A stretch of DNA of 64,000 nucleotides from Shewanella pealeana ATCC 700345 (GCF_000018285.1 NC_009901.1:2665001-2729000), one strand, 5' to 3'. Shown: positions 8,302 to 17,530, counted from the stretch's first letter. The notes: generated by a model not told the origin, from the sequence alone. Made by a program: numbers and translations.

Positions 8302-9417
8302 ATGTTTATTCACAAATGTGAACGTGTAGATGAAAATCTTGCGATTCAATTTTCTAATAATAATGAAGCAAACTTCAGTTTATTTTGGTTAAGAGATCAC
8401 AGTACCGATCAGTCCAGCCTTAACCCAGATACATTACAACGAGATGTTGAAACCTTTTCCTTACCGACAGTGCCACAGGTAGAACAGTTCCAGATTATCA
8501 ATAACGGCGCTCAACTGCGCATTCATTGGCTAGATGGTGATCTAGTCAGCGAGTTTGATGCTAGCTTTCTTTTTAATATGGCCTGTACGCCAGTTAATGA
8601 CCCCTCATATCAGTTATGGGCTAACGAGCTACAAAACCAAGTCCCAGATTTTGATTTTGAACAGGTAACCGCTAACGATGCTGCTTTTTTGCCAGTATTA
8701 GAAAGTATGGATCGGTATGGTTTAGTGACATTTTCAGGCATGCCTTCAAATATGGAAGCGACCAAAAAGTTACTCAATCAAGTCGGGTATATCCGAGATA
8801 CCGTATTTGGTAGTTTATGGGACTTTTCTAATAATGGCGCTCATAGTGACAGTGCCTATACCAGTGTGGGGATTGGGCTACATACCGACAGTACATATAC
8901 ACTTGACCCGCCAGGCTTACAGTTATTGCATTGTTTGGCCTTCGACGGCGAAGGGGCCTTTAACCAATTTGCCGATGGCTTTAAAGTTGCTCAAACCATT
9001 AAAAATGAAGACCCTGCCGCTTATGAGACTCTGAGCAAGATTAAGGTGCCTGCCCATTATATTGAGCCCGGCATCCAATTAAGAGGCCAGCATGAGGTTG
9101 TGCGCGAAGATATTAATGGCCAGTTTGAACAAATTTGTTTTAATAACTTTGATCGCAGTCCCTTTATGCTAAGTGCTAGTGAGCAAAAGGCTTTTTATCA
9201 TGCTTATGGCCTGTTTCAACGTTTAATTAACGACCCTAAATATCAGGTGAACTTTCAATTACAACCAGGACGTGCGGTATGGTTTGATAATTGGCGTGTT
9301 CTTCATGCGCGTAGCGCTTTTAGCGGCTTCCGACATCTTGCCGGCGGCTACACTAATCGAGAAGATTACATAAGTAAAAAGCTAACCTTAAAAGGGAAAA
9401 CACCATGGCAGGAGTAA
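8302..9417 (+). CDS. Fe(II)/2-oxoglutarate dioxygenase of the gamma-butyrobetaine / trimethyllysine hydroxylase family
   Basis: A 371-residue TauD/TfdA-type dioxygenase with the N-terminal domain of the butyrobetaine/trimethyllysine hydroxylases (about 1-95) and a catalytic jelly roll (about 120-365). Iron ligands are His194 and Asp196 in HTDSTY and His335 in WRVLH. The downstream SGFRHLAGGY holds the 2-oxoglutarate-binding arginine. As I recall the eukaryotic enzymes, HTDxTY, NNFDR and DNWRVLHxRxxFxGFRxL fit trimethyllysine dioxygenase (TMLHE) better than butyrobetaine dioxygenase. The N-terminal domain keeps FWLRDH but lacks the zinc-binding cysteines. It overlaps an aldolase gene by 13 bp, which supports a two-step pathway. 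The exact substrate is inference. Confidence 0.85.
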   Translation: MFIHKCERVDENLAIQFSNNNEANFSLFWLRDHSTDQSSLNPDTLQRDVETFSLPTVPQVEQFQIINNGAQLRIHWLDGDLVSEFDASFLFNMACTPVNDPSYQLWANELQNQVPDFDFEQVTANDAAFLPVLESMDRYGLVTFSGMPSNMEATKKLLNQVGYIRDTVFGSLWDFSNNGAHSDSAYTSVGIGLHTDSTYTLDPPGLQLLHCLAFDGEGAFNQFADGFKVAQTIKNEDPAAYETLSKIKVPAHYIEPGIQLRGQHEVVREDINGQFEQICFNNFDRSPFMLSASEQKAFYHAYGLFQRLINDPKYQVNFQLQPGRAVWFDNWRVLHARSAFSGFRHLAGGYTNREDYISKKLTLKGKTPWQE

Positions 9418-10418
9418 TCGATTTACGCAGTGATACCGTCACGCAGCCTTGCCAGAACATGCGCGCGTTAATGGCATCAGCCGAAACGGGTGATGATGTT
9501 TATGGTGAAGATCCTAGCGTTAAGCAGCTTGAATCCTATGCAGCTGAATTACTGAATAAACAAGCTGCGGTATTTTGCCCCTCAGGCACGCAAAGCAACT
9601 TAATGGGGCTGCTGTCTCATTGTGGCCGAGGCGATGAGTACATTGTTGGCAACGTTGCACATACCTATCTTTACGAAGGCGGCGGCGCCGCGGTATTAGG
9701 GAGTATTCAGCCACAGCCATTAACGCTACAAGCTGATGCAACCATGGATCTTTCCGAGCTGGAAAAAGCCATTAAGCCTAAAGACGTTCACTATGCCAGA
9801 ACCAAGTTGATATGCCTGGAAAACACTCATGGAGGTCTTCCTTTACCTGACGGATACACTCAAAACGTTAAAGCGATAGCACAGCGCCATGGCTTAAGCA
9901 TGCATTTAGATGGTGCTAGATTATTTAATGCCGTTGTTGCTGGTAATAAGAGTGCTGCGACATTAACTGCAGATTTTGACAGTGTTTCAATCTGTTTATC
10001 AAAAGGCTTAGGAGCGCCTGTTGGCTCGTTACTCGTAGGCTCAAATAAGTTTATCGATGAAGCTAGGCACTGGCGAAAAATGTTAGGTGGCGGTATGCGC
10101 CAAGCAGGAATTATTGCCGCTGCAGGCTTGTATGCCTTACAAAACAACGTTAGTCGCTTGAGCGATGATCACCGCCGAGCGAGCGAATTAGCAAATGCGC
10201 TAGGGCAGATTGACGGTGTTAGTATCCCGTTAGGTCAGGCCAACACCAACATGTTATATGTGAGCGTTAGCCAAGCAATGAGAGAACGCCTTGCTGAGCG
10301 TGCAGCCAATTACAATATATTGCTACCTGCTGGTGAGCAGATGCGTTTGGTCACTCACTTAAATATTAATGATGATGACCTAAAAGCCATTATTGAGTTA
10401 TTTCAACAAGCGGCTTAA
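9405..10418 (+). CDS. Threonine-aldolase-like PLP enzyme (possible hydroxytrimethyllysine aldolase)
   Basis: A 337-residue fold-type I PLP enzyme of the low-specificity L-threonine aldolase (LtaE) family. Motifs in order are LRSDTVTQP (7-15), DDVYGEDP (30-37), the ring-stacking His86 and the cofactor lysine Lys200 in CLSKGLGAPVGS. The family splits beta-hydroxy amino acids into glycine and an aldehyde. The start codon lies within the last codons of the upstream dioxygenase. Together they could hydroxylate trimethyllysine and release glycine plus trimethylaminobutyraldehyde, the first two steps of carnitine synthesis. A general threonine aldolase is the alternative. Confidence 0.9.
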   Translation: MAGVIDLRSDTVTQPCQNMRALMASAETGDDVYGEDPSVKQLESYAAELLNKQAAVFCPSGTQSNLMGLLSHCGRGDEYIVGNVAHTYLYEGGGAAVLGSIQPQPLTLQADATMDLSELEKAIKPKDVHYARTKLICLENTHGGLPLPDGYTQNVKAIAQRHGLSMHLDGARLFNAVVAGNKSAATLTADFDSVSICLSKGLGAPVGSLLVGSNKFIDEARHWRKMLGGGMRQAGIIAAAGLYALQNNVSRLSDDHRRASELANALGQIDGVSIPLGQANTNMLYVSVSQAMRERLAERAANYNILLPAGEQMRLVTHLNINDDDLKAIIELFQQAA

Positions 10419-10432
10419 CGCTAGGGCACCTG

Positions 10433-11791
10433 ATGACACAAAACATCTCTTCACATTCCCAAGGCCATAGAGTCATGGGGTTTTGGCGCGTTTGGGCGCT
10501 TGCCGTAGGATGTGCTATTGGTTCGGGGATCTTTATGATGCCGACCTTGTTAGCCCCTTATGGCATGTTAGGATTGAGTAGCTGGCTAGTCGCTGGCGCT
10601 GGTACGGTGCTGATTGCACTGACATTTGCAAGGTTAGCAACCAGAATACCTAAAACCGGTGGTTTGTATATTTACGCTGACTCAGGTTTAGGGGCTATGG
10701 CCGGATTCATTGTCGGCTGGTGCTATTGGATCTCCTGTTTAACTGCCGTAGCAAGTGTTGCCATTGCATTTATCAGTTATCTCTCCGCTTATGTGCCAAT
10801 GCTGGCAGAACACAATCAAGTCGGGTTGGTCGCATGTTTAGGTTTAATTTGGCTTATTATCGGCTTGAATATTCGGTCGATTAAGGGCAGTAGTATATTC
10901 CAAGTGATCACGACGATTTTAAAGATCGTGCCCTTGTTACTACTGGCAGTATTAGGCTTAATCAATATGCAGCCGGAAATGCTACCCGAGTACAATCCGA
11001 CTGAGTTATCACCGATTGCGGCAATATCCGCTGCCACTATGTTGGTTATGTGGTCATTTTTAGGGATTGAATCAGCCACCGTTCCTGCGGGTAATGTGAT
11101 CAAACCTGAAAAGACCATTCCAAGAGCGATTATAGCCTCTGTACTGACTATCTTAGTCTTGTATATCTTGGTGAGTTTAGCGGTGAATCTAACTGTACCG
11201 ACGAGCGAACTTAAGGATTCAACTGCGCCATTTAAGCTAGCAGCTGAGCGGTTAATGGGTCCTGTTGGCGCGTTAGTGGTAACTCTTGGTGCTTTATTGT
11301 CGACGCTAGGATCCTTAAATGCGAATACCTTAATGTGTGGACAGATGCCGATGGCCATCGCAAAAAATGGCTTATTTCCGAAGCGATTTAAACATTTATC
11401 TAAAAATGGTACACCAACATTTGGTTTATTTGTGTCGGGCGGAATTGTCTCTGTGTTATTGATAATGAATTACACCAAAGGTTTAATCGGTGCGTTTACT
11501 TTTTTAGTGATGATGGCGACGTTAGCAACCTTGATGGCTTATACCTTATGTGCCATTGCTGAGTTTTACTTTTTAAAACAGGATAAACCATCGGCAGCAC
11601 GAAACCGCGCCATCGTTCTAGGGATCGGCACCTTTGTGTATAGTTTATTTTGTATTTTGGGAGCAGGGCAGGAAATTGTCTTTTACTCTTTCTTCCTGAT
11701 TTTATTAGGTTTGCCTATATACGCCTTACAAAGAAAACCAGAGAAAAGAAAAACAAAGACGAGCATGAATGAAGAGTTGTTCACTGACTAG
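10433..11791 (+). CDS. APC-superfamily amino acid/polyamine permease
   Basis: A 452-residue membrane transporter with about 12 helices and the APC substrate-binding motif GSGIFMMP in the first helix. The pattern (WxVGAGTxLIALTFARLATRxPKTGG, then GxxxGWCYWIS) is that of the basic amino acid/polyamine antiporter group (AdiC/PotE-like). It starts 14 bp after the aldolase gene with an AGGG ribosome site, as third gene of the operon. A cationic substrate such as trimethyllysine would fit both family and context, but this is inference. A hairpin near 11851 follows. Confidence 0.88.
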   Translation: MTQNISSHSQGHRVMGFWRVWALAVGCAIGSGIFMMPTLLAPYGMLGLSSWLVAGAGTVLIALTFARLATRIPKTGGLYIYADSGLGAMAGFIVGWCYWISCLTAVASVAIAFISYLSAYVPMLAEHNQVGLVACLGLIWLIIGLNIRSIKGSSIFQVITTILKIVPLLLLAVLGLINMQPEMLPEYNPTELSPIAAISAATMLVMWSFLGIESATVPAGNVIKPEKTIPRAIIASVLTILVLYILVSLAVNLTVPTSELKDSTAPFKLAAERLMGPVGALVVTLGALLSTLGSLNANTLMCGQMPMAIAKNGLFPKRFKHLSKNGTPTFGLFVSGGIVSVLLIMNYTKGLIGAFTFLVMMATLATLMAYTLCAIAEFYFLKQDKPSAARNRAIVLGIGTFVYSLFCILGAGQEIVFYSFFLILLGLPIYALQRKPEKRKTKTSMNEELFTD

Positions 11792-11850
11792 TTGAACCTA
11801 AGCGGTACTGACATCAACATTTTTATATTACTGGCCAATGCTATGTTCAA

Positions 11851-11880
11851 GGCGCTACATCAATTTTGTAGCGCCGTTTG
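11851..11880 (+). terminator. Probable terminator of the dioxygenase-aldolase-permease operon
   Basis: GGCGCTACA and TGTAGCGCC form a perfect 9-bp stem with a 7-nt loop, about 60 bp after the permease stop. The T tract is short (GTTTG), so strength is uncertain. Confidence 0.55.
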
Positions 11881-11913
11881 GCGGATTTAAGCAATCAGGC
11901 ATCAGTGACATAT

Positions 11914-11954
11914 CTCACTCCTTCTCCAAAGTTGGTTAGCTTCGAATGAAGCCT
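11914..11954. repeat. Dispersed 40-bp repeat, copy 1
   Basis: CTCACT-N6-CCAAAG-N3-GTTAGC-TTCGAATGAAG recurs, with one extra C, at 62589-62628. The TTCGAA centre is a small palindrome. The agreement of four blocks with the same spacing indicates a true dispersed repeat rather than chance. Confidence 0.55.
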
Positions 11955-11989
11955 GATTCATTTATCTTCCCCACAGAAATCGCCAATGA

Positions 11990-12928
11990 TTAAAACACAT
12001 GCTCTGCATACAATTTAGGTAGCTCATCATCTCTTTTTAAAATTTCTTCCAACCTTTGCTCGAAGTTTTCTGGTTTTTTATCAATGAACAAATACGATTT
12101 GGGTTGAGGGCGCTCAAACCTTTCCTCTGTAATTACTGCACTTTTACCTTTCTCCATAAAGGCAAAAAGTTGAGCCATAAATTCAGTATTATCATTCTCA
12201 TTATTAAAGTGGGCTCTGCCCGTTGGTTGAATAAGAAAGTATGTTGGCCAATAACCTGATTCTTGCTTCTTGTTTTCACTATATAAAAAAAGAGCAAGTC
12301 CATGCATGTTTTCACGAGCTCCAAGGTTATCAAAGTTGCATGCTGCTATTTTCCCAAAGCGCCACGTGTATACTATCTTGCGCTGACGATCAAAATAAAT
12401 ATCAGCCATTCTAGGTAGGCGAAGAAAAGCAACTGTAGCCATCATTGATATAACGAGTAAAACACAAATAATAATAATATCTAGATATACACTATCCTTA
12501 TAACTTTCCCCACCGTAATTACTCACAGCATCGATATACTCTAATATAGAGCTTTCCCCATCCTTTCCCACTAATGCTTCATAGTAGATATAATCACTTT
12601 CATCATAATTAATTCCTTTAACTATAAGCTCTTTTTTCAAATTTATATTACTGTTTGCAAAAGAAACTTCCCCTTCGTTTGGACCAAAAGTACTTATTTG
12701 GATGAGTAATAATATCCACCCACATAAAACCCAAGGCGCAACAAATGCAAATCGAATATTATGAAATGCGTTAGCAACAGAAAGAGTCGTATTATCCACA
12801 GACATAATTGAATTTAGTGGGTCTTGGCGTGCTTTAAGAGTTACTCGACCATTGAGCCAATTACGTAGTTCAACAAATTTCTGAGCATGTCTAAGCTTCC
12901 AAAAAGGTTTAAGTTGTTTTCTTTTCAT
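11990..12928 (-). CDS. Hypothetical protein with two membrane segments
   Basis: A 312-residue protein. After a basic N-terminus, a helix at about 58-78 is followed by a polar region of roughly 75 residues, a second helix at about 155-172, then a cytoplasmic part beginning RLPRMADIYFDRQRKIVYTWRFG. That FDRxxRxVY segment resembles proteins annotated as DUF6708, but I am not sure of this. Codon use is AT-rich compared with core genes, and it sits beside an IS remnant at the edge of an accessory region. DUF6708-like proteins can occur near secretion-system genes; none is seen here. Function unknown. Confidence 0.65.
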   Translation of the reverse strand: MKRKQLKPFWKLRHAQKFVELRNWLNGRVTLKARQDPLNSIMSVDNTTLSVANAFHNIRFAFVAPWVLCGWILLLIQISTFGPNEGEVSFANSNINLKKELIVKGINYDESDYIYYEALVGKDGESSILEYIDAVSNYGGESYKDSVYLDIIIICVLLVISMMATVAFLRLPRMADIYFDRQRKIVYTWRFGKIAACNFDNLGARENMHGLALFLYSENKKQESGYWPTYFLIQPTGRAHFNNENDNTEFMAQLFAFMEKGKSAVITEERFERPQPKSYLFIDKKPENFEQRLEEILKRDDELPKLYAEHVF

Positions 12929-13016
12929 TCTTATTCTTATTAAAGTAATTCGTTATCTTTCATGCCAATAAAAGCACGTTCGATAAGGCCATTCTGACTT
13001 AGCATGCGCTTTGGAA

Positions 13017-13226
13017 GGCTTTGTTGCAGCGCTCAAATAATCAACAAATAGGTAATCAATATAAGATCAGTTATTATTTTACACAGAGCCTAGCACCTTA
13101 ATCATTTAACAAATGCCTCACAAACATAATAAGCGTAAACGCCATCATATAAAGAAAGCAGTTTATCACTTAAGAAATTATGCGCAATATAACCAGTCAC
13201 TAAAAAATAGAGGCAAAATTAGTCTT
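13017..13226 (+). mobile_element. Remnant of an IS5-family insertion sequence (left end)
   Basis: GGCTTTGTTGC at 13017-13027 looks like the terminal inverted repeat of an IS5-family element. About 95 bp later a frame starting at 13113 reads like the transposase N-terminus: MPHKHNKRKRHHIKK, then NYAQYNQSLKNRGKISLW, which matches the usual (N-W)xxYNxSLxxRGxLTxW opening. After about 38 codons the resemblance stops, the frame ends at 13310, and no DDE domain or right-hand repeat is found. The element is a decayed 5' fragment. The family call rests on memory of typical transposase starts. Confidence 0.6.
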
Positions 13227-13310
13227 TGGTTATGTATGAGCAACTTAATCGAATGCGCTGCTGTTGGGATAATTAACTGGCAAATAAAAAACTCTAATTG
13301 CTTTTCCTAA

Positions 13311-15655
13311 TCGAAATCCAAAAGGGGCTAGGGCAGTTACGAGGTTAGCCTCTTAATGATAATAGATTGAGAGAACAGCCACTTTCAGTGGTTGTTGGCT
13401 AAGGTACGCATAATTTGGTTTTAAAGTACTTGATGACTTTCTCAAGAAGTCCTTCATGAAGTCATTTGGAGGTCCTGAGACAAAGAAAAACCTATGTAAT
13501 TGCCCGATATTTCCAAGTCGGAACCAACTGTTTTCGTGTGCTGAATAGCTACTTTACAAGCTTGGCTGGCCCAGGCCGTTAGACATTAGCGTTAATGAAT
13601 AATTGAAGTCTCAATAAACTGCCAGCCGATTGTTACAGAACATAAATCAGTAGAACGAAAGATTATCATTAAAGAGCAACCGTCAGTTAAAAAAATCAGA
13701 CTTTACCAACTAAATAGCTAATCCAATTGTAGTAACTGTTAGCTAGTAGATCTAATAGTGAATTATTAGTTCAACTTGCCCAGTTACAAATCTCAACAGC
13801 AAACTATCATGAGAATGGTGGTTACTTCATAAACTTAATCTACGTCCAGCAGAATTGAGTTATCAGGAAAAAGCCATAAACAGACAATTACTCATAGCAT
13901 CACGTGATGCCGAATCCGACGTGGTGACTGAGATTCTCATTTTCGATGACAATTCCCACAAGGAGATAAGAAGCTACTGACACAAAAACCCTATTTAACA
14001 TAATATACATTGTGCGCATAGCTGTGTAGGTGTCGCTGATATGGGGTTAGATGGCAGCTTTGTCTATATGAGCGTTCAATCAGGGTCTATATGGGATTCC
14101 AATCTGCTCATTAGCCATTGAACCGAATACCAAAGCTGCATGTAGATACACATAAACATCTGCAGTGTTCCTTAAGTCTTTTGCTTGAGTCTAAGTCGTT
14201 TGTTCAAAGCCAAATGTTGATAGTTAGCCTTTAGCATCTAAGCTCGAACCTGATTGAACGCCAACATTGACATGCCACTGAGCACTGCTAAGTAAACACA
14301 ACTCATTAAATGATTGCTCTACAATCTAGGAAACTTAAACCTAAGAAAACTTTTGTGAGTATTCAGCTTGGTCGTTGAATGTAACTTGGCAATGAGATGG
14401 TCTAACCAAAGCTTTGAAACTGTGTATTCACACTGGGCGCTTAAACCCAGCATTGAAACTCTGTATTTAAATCAAGACATTGAATCTGTGCATTCAAGCT
14501 AGCATAAAAGCCTAGCTTGAAAATCAGACTGAAAATAGCCATTTATTAGCGTGCGCTACGTGAAATCTGACGAGCTGAGCTAGGCAAAGATTTAAAGCAG
14601 CCACACAGCGCGCCATATCATTTTCACTAAAGTTAACCATTTCAATGACTATTCAGTGCTTTTTAATACGAGCGCTAAATACCAGCGTTAAATATGAGCC
14701 TTGATATGGCTTGCTATAAATGAATATTAAATTCATCTAGGTTTTGTGCCAATCAAGAGTCACCGTGACTAGGCCTTGGTTGGCACTTGAACCTAAGTCT
14801 TAAGTCTAAGTCTGGTTTTGGTCTTGTTTTAGCCTAGTCATTGGCATAACGAGAGTTCAGTTCAGTGACATCTAAGTGAAAATATCGAATACCCATCATA
14901 CAGGTATTAGCTTGGGCTTGGGCTTAGCCTTGAGATTAGGATTGGCTGAAAATAGATAGAAAGCAGCTAAACTGGCGCATAAACACAGTTTATTAATAAC
15001 TTTCCTTGTTTGCTTAAAGATTATAAATAGTGCTGGTTTAGATAGCTGGTCATCATACCTAGCGAGCTATAGGCTATAGATACTGAGTTGATAGTTACAT
15101 AGATGATAGTTACAGAGATCGGTGGATAAAGACTTATAGCGGGAAAAGCCCCTTTTAAGTCAATTGCCGATAATGTCACTTATCGGCATTAACCCATCTT
15201 TGAAATCCAAATAGAAATTCCAATAGAAATCACAGCACAAAACTAACTTGAATTTTGTAGTTAGCAATGTGATTAGTAATTGGATCAGATACAGAGTTGT
15301 ATATTGGCTAAAGCAGAGAAAGATCGAATGGTTAATGTAAGAGACTATTTAAGGCTCGAACGCCAGGTGTGCACATAAATATAATAAGTTTACAATCAGC
15401 AGCTTACGTGTACACCCGAGTATAGTCGAGTGTATCGTTAGCTTATTTTAATAGTGTGAGTGGTTAATTATCGTGTACACGCCCTACTCTTTAACGACTC
15501 GATAAGAGCTTGTTCATACAGAACTCGGTCATCATCGCGCCCTGCTCGGCTAGAATTCATTGAGAGCTTGTATTAGGAGCTTGTGGCGTTGCTCATTCCT
15601 CTTCAATAGCACGAGATAGCACAAGATAATAGCCTTCTTCCCTACTCCATTTTTA
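13311..15655. other. 2.3-kb region without genes
   Basis: No frame here has a plausible length, start and composition, and I see no structured RNA I can name. Stop codons are frequent in all frames. Visible structure: three imperfect direct repeats of about TTGAAACTGTGTATTCA at 14413, 14453 and 14480; CTAAGTCT-type low-complexity runs near 14795 and 14910; and three GTGTACAC-like palindromes at about 15366, 15410 and 15475. It looks like decayed DNA between accessory insertions. Confidence 0.55.
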
Positions 15656-16204
15656 CTAGCTATGAGCTATAACTGTTGCTCGGGACATAACTGTATAAGA
15701 TAAAGACTTACCGTCTATTTTAAACATGTCTTTTATCTCGCCACATTTCTGAAACCCTGTGCTGATATACAGTTTTTGTGCGGCTAGATTATTTGAAAGT
15801 ACCCAAAGATCGATAAACTCAATTAGCGGTTCATCAGCAACCCACTCTAGCATTTGATTAATTAATTGTTTGCCGATACCGAATCTACGAACTGAACGAT
15901 CGACCCCCATACCCAGTAATACTCTATGTTTAGTATGGTTTTCTGCATGACCTCTAATATCGATGTGCCCTACTATCTTTTTGTTATCATCAAAAGCCAG
16001 CCAAAGACGTCGCCAGCCCTGGTGGAATATTTCCGTGTTAATGCCAGCAGTAAAACGAGACTTCATAGCAGCATTCACCGATGACTCTACTTTAGACATA
16101 GGCTGGAAAAGTTGAGTTTCACCATCTCCATTGTCTGACAAATGATCATTTAAGTAACTGAAGAAACTTGTTAAATCATTTTGAGTTGCCTGTCTTATTT
16201 CCAT
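15656..16204 (-). CDS. GNAT-family N-acetyltransferase
   Basis: A 182-residue acetyltransferase. The acetyl-CoA-binding region is visible as LLGMGVDRSVRRFGIGKQLIN, in which V-RxxG-G is motif A. It is followed by IDLWVLSNNLAAQKLYISTGFQKCG, the usual motif B ending in a YxxxGF. The ATG at 16204 follows a GGAG ribosome site 4 bp away, so the upstream in-frame start at 16246 is unlikely. Substrate is unknown; small GNAT enzymes often acetylate amines or protein N-termini. It lies downstream of a cassette-like gene in a region with integron-type flanks. Confidence 0.85.
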   Translation of the reverse strand: MEIRQATQNDLTSFFSYLNDHLSDNGDGETQLFQPMSKVESSVNAAMKSRFTAGINTEIFHQGWRRLWLAFDDNKKIVGHIDIRGHAENHTKHRVLLGMGVDRSVRRFGIGKQLINQMLEWVADEPLIEFIDLWVLSNNLAAQKLYISTGFQKCGEIKDMFKIDGKSLSYTVMSRATVIAHS

Positions 16205-16246
16205 GTCACTCCATTTTATCGCAGCTTTATAGTGCCGTATTACCAT

Positions 16247-16332
16247 TGTGACATAAACAATAAAACCGAACTAAGCCGAAAAGTCGGGCGCAGGGGCTCC
16301 GTCTCAAACGCTTGTTATGCCAACTCAACTTA
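16247..16332 (-). repeat. Partial attC-like site downstream of the YdeI-like gene
   Basis: Read on the minus strand, right after the YdeI-like stop, GGCATAACAAGCGTTTGAGACGG resembles the 5' half of an integron attC site (core GCATAAC followed by an AAGCG-type arm). A matching right half with a GTTRRRY core is not intact; the nearest candidate is GTTTATG near 16250. I take it as a degenerate or truncated attC. Confidence 0.4.
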
Positions 16333-16905
16333 TTATGGTTTTTCTTTGTTAACAAGCATATTCATGAATTTTGTAAACCGCCTTAGTCTTGTTTCAGGTT
16401 TCTTGGCACTGATTAGTCCATATGCGATAGCATAACGACTCGATTTGTTAAGAGTTTCATAAAACTCTTTAGCACTTGGCATACTATCGAGAACACTTAG
16501 GAAATCAGTAGGCACTTCCATTTCACTTACCACATAGGCTTTTTGCCAGCGCCCATCTGCTTTTGCCGCACGAATATGCATAAGCCCGGGTTCCATCATT
16601 CTATTCTCACTAATTAAACGTTCCGCATGCTTTGTGTTTCTTTTAGACCAGTTGCTTCGCGCTGTTCTGGGAGTAATGCGCTGAAGATAGGCTTGCTCAT
16701 CAATTGACTTTTTAATACCGTCGATCCACCCCCAACATAGAGCTTCAATCACGACATCATCCCAAGTTACACTTTTAATCCCTGTGTTTTTTTTGTAGAT
16801 CTTTACCCATAATTCACTTTCAGAGGCGTGATTAGTATTAAGCCAGAGACCGAGTTCTTTCGGTGTTTCAAATGTCTTGATGCTCAATAAGTCAGGTTCA
16901 GGCAT
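16333..16905 (-). CDS. YdeI/OmpD-associated family protein
   Basis: A 190-residue protein of the YdeI-like family. Recognisable parts are FETPKELGLWLNTNHASESELWVKIYKK near the start, VIEALCWGWIDGIKKSIDE at about 52-70, ITPRTARSNWSKRN, and LISAKKPETRLRRFTKFMNML at the end. These match proteins annotated as YdeI or bacteriocin-protection proteins; biochemical function is not established. The gene begins 17 bp after a GTTAGGCC core (minus strand) and ends at an attC-like arm, the arrangement of an integron gene cassette. Confidence 0.85.
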   Translation of the reverse strand: MPEPDLLSIKTFETPKELGLWLNTNHASESELWVKIYKKNTGIKSVTWDDVVIEALCWGWIDGIKKSIDEQAYLQRITPRTARSNWSKRNTKHAERLISENRMMEPGLMHIRAAKADGRWQKAYVVSEMEVPTDFLSVLDSMPSAKEFYETLNKSSRYAIAYGLISAKKPETRLRRFTKFMNMLVNKEKP

Positions 16906-17530
16906 TCAGTTGCTCTCTCTTTGGCCTAACGCCCCTCTAATAAGTGAACCATTTGCTGGCGGGCGATTTTCTCAGCAAATGGCATGATCGCCATAGTGGT
17001 CTTACTTCACAGCTAGCTTGAGCTAAGCATTAAACTTGGTACTTTCCACCTCTTCTAAAATGCCCATGCCTGTAGCATAAACACGCTAACACAATCTGAA
17101 CTTGAACAAGAATCTGAACATAAACCTAAACATGAGTCTAAACAATAATTACGAGTAAGTATCTCTAACTACCTTAAAAACACCGCTAAGCTGAATTTCA
17201 TGCAGCAGAAACAGTAAGCACCTGTTTAGTGAAAGAAAATGAATTTTCGTAAAATTAGAAATCGGAAAAGTACCAGCCATTATATAACCCCTCGATCACA
17301 CGGCTAACCGCTGGAATACGATTTCTGGCATATACAACCCCCGCAGCAATGAGCACGACTGCCCGATTAGCGCGAGCCACGATTGCCCTTGGCTACTTAT
17401 AGATGCTTTCAAGCATGTTAGAAGCCCTCAAGGGAGAGTTAGCCCTTAGGGCGCAGCCTTATTAGAAATTGATGACGCTTCACAGCGTTATCTTGACCTC
17501 AGGACTCTAGGTATAGGTGAAATTGGGCAT
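16906..17530. other. Gene-free stretch with attC-like right end
   Basis: The minus strand carries AGAGGGGCGTTAGGCC at 16923-16938, which has the form of the 3' end of an attC site (arm plus GTTAGGC core). A perfect 10-bp stem, CCATTTGCTG/CAGCAAATGG, lies just beyond at about 16949-16982. The left half of the site is not seen. The remaining 500 bp hold no gene I can support. Confidence 0.4.

Noticed and set aside
10816..11358. A 180-codon minus-strand frame inside the permease gene
   Set aside because: Antisense shadow of a conserved transporter; low-complexity protein.
14411..14500. CRISPR array
   Set aside because: Only three imperfect short repeats with unequal spacing and no cas genes.
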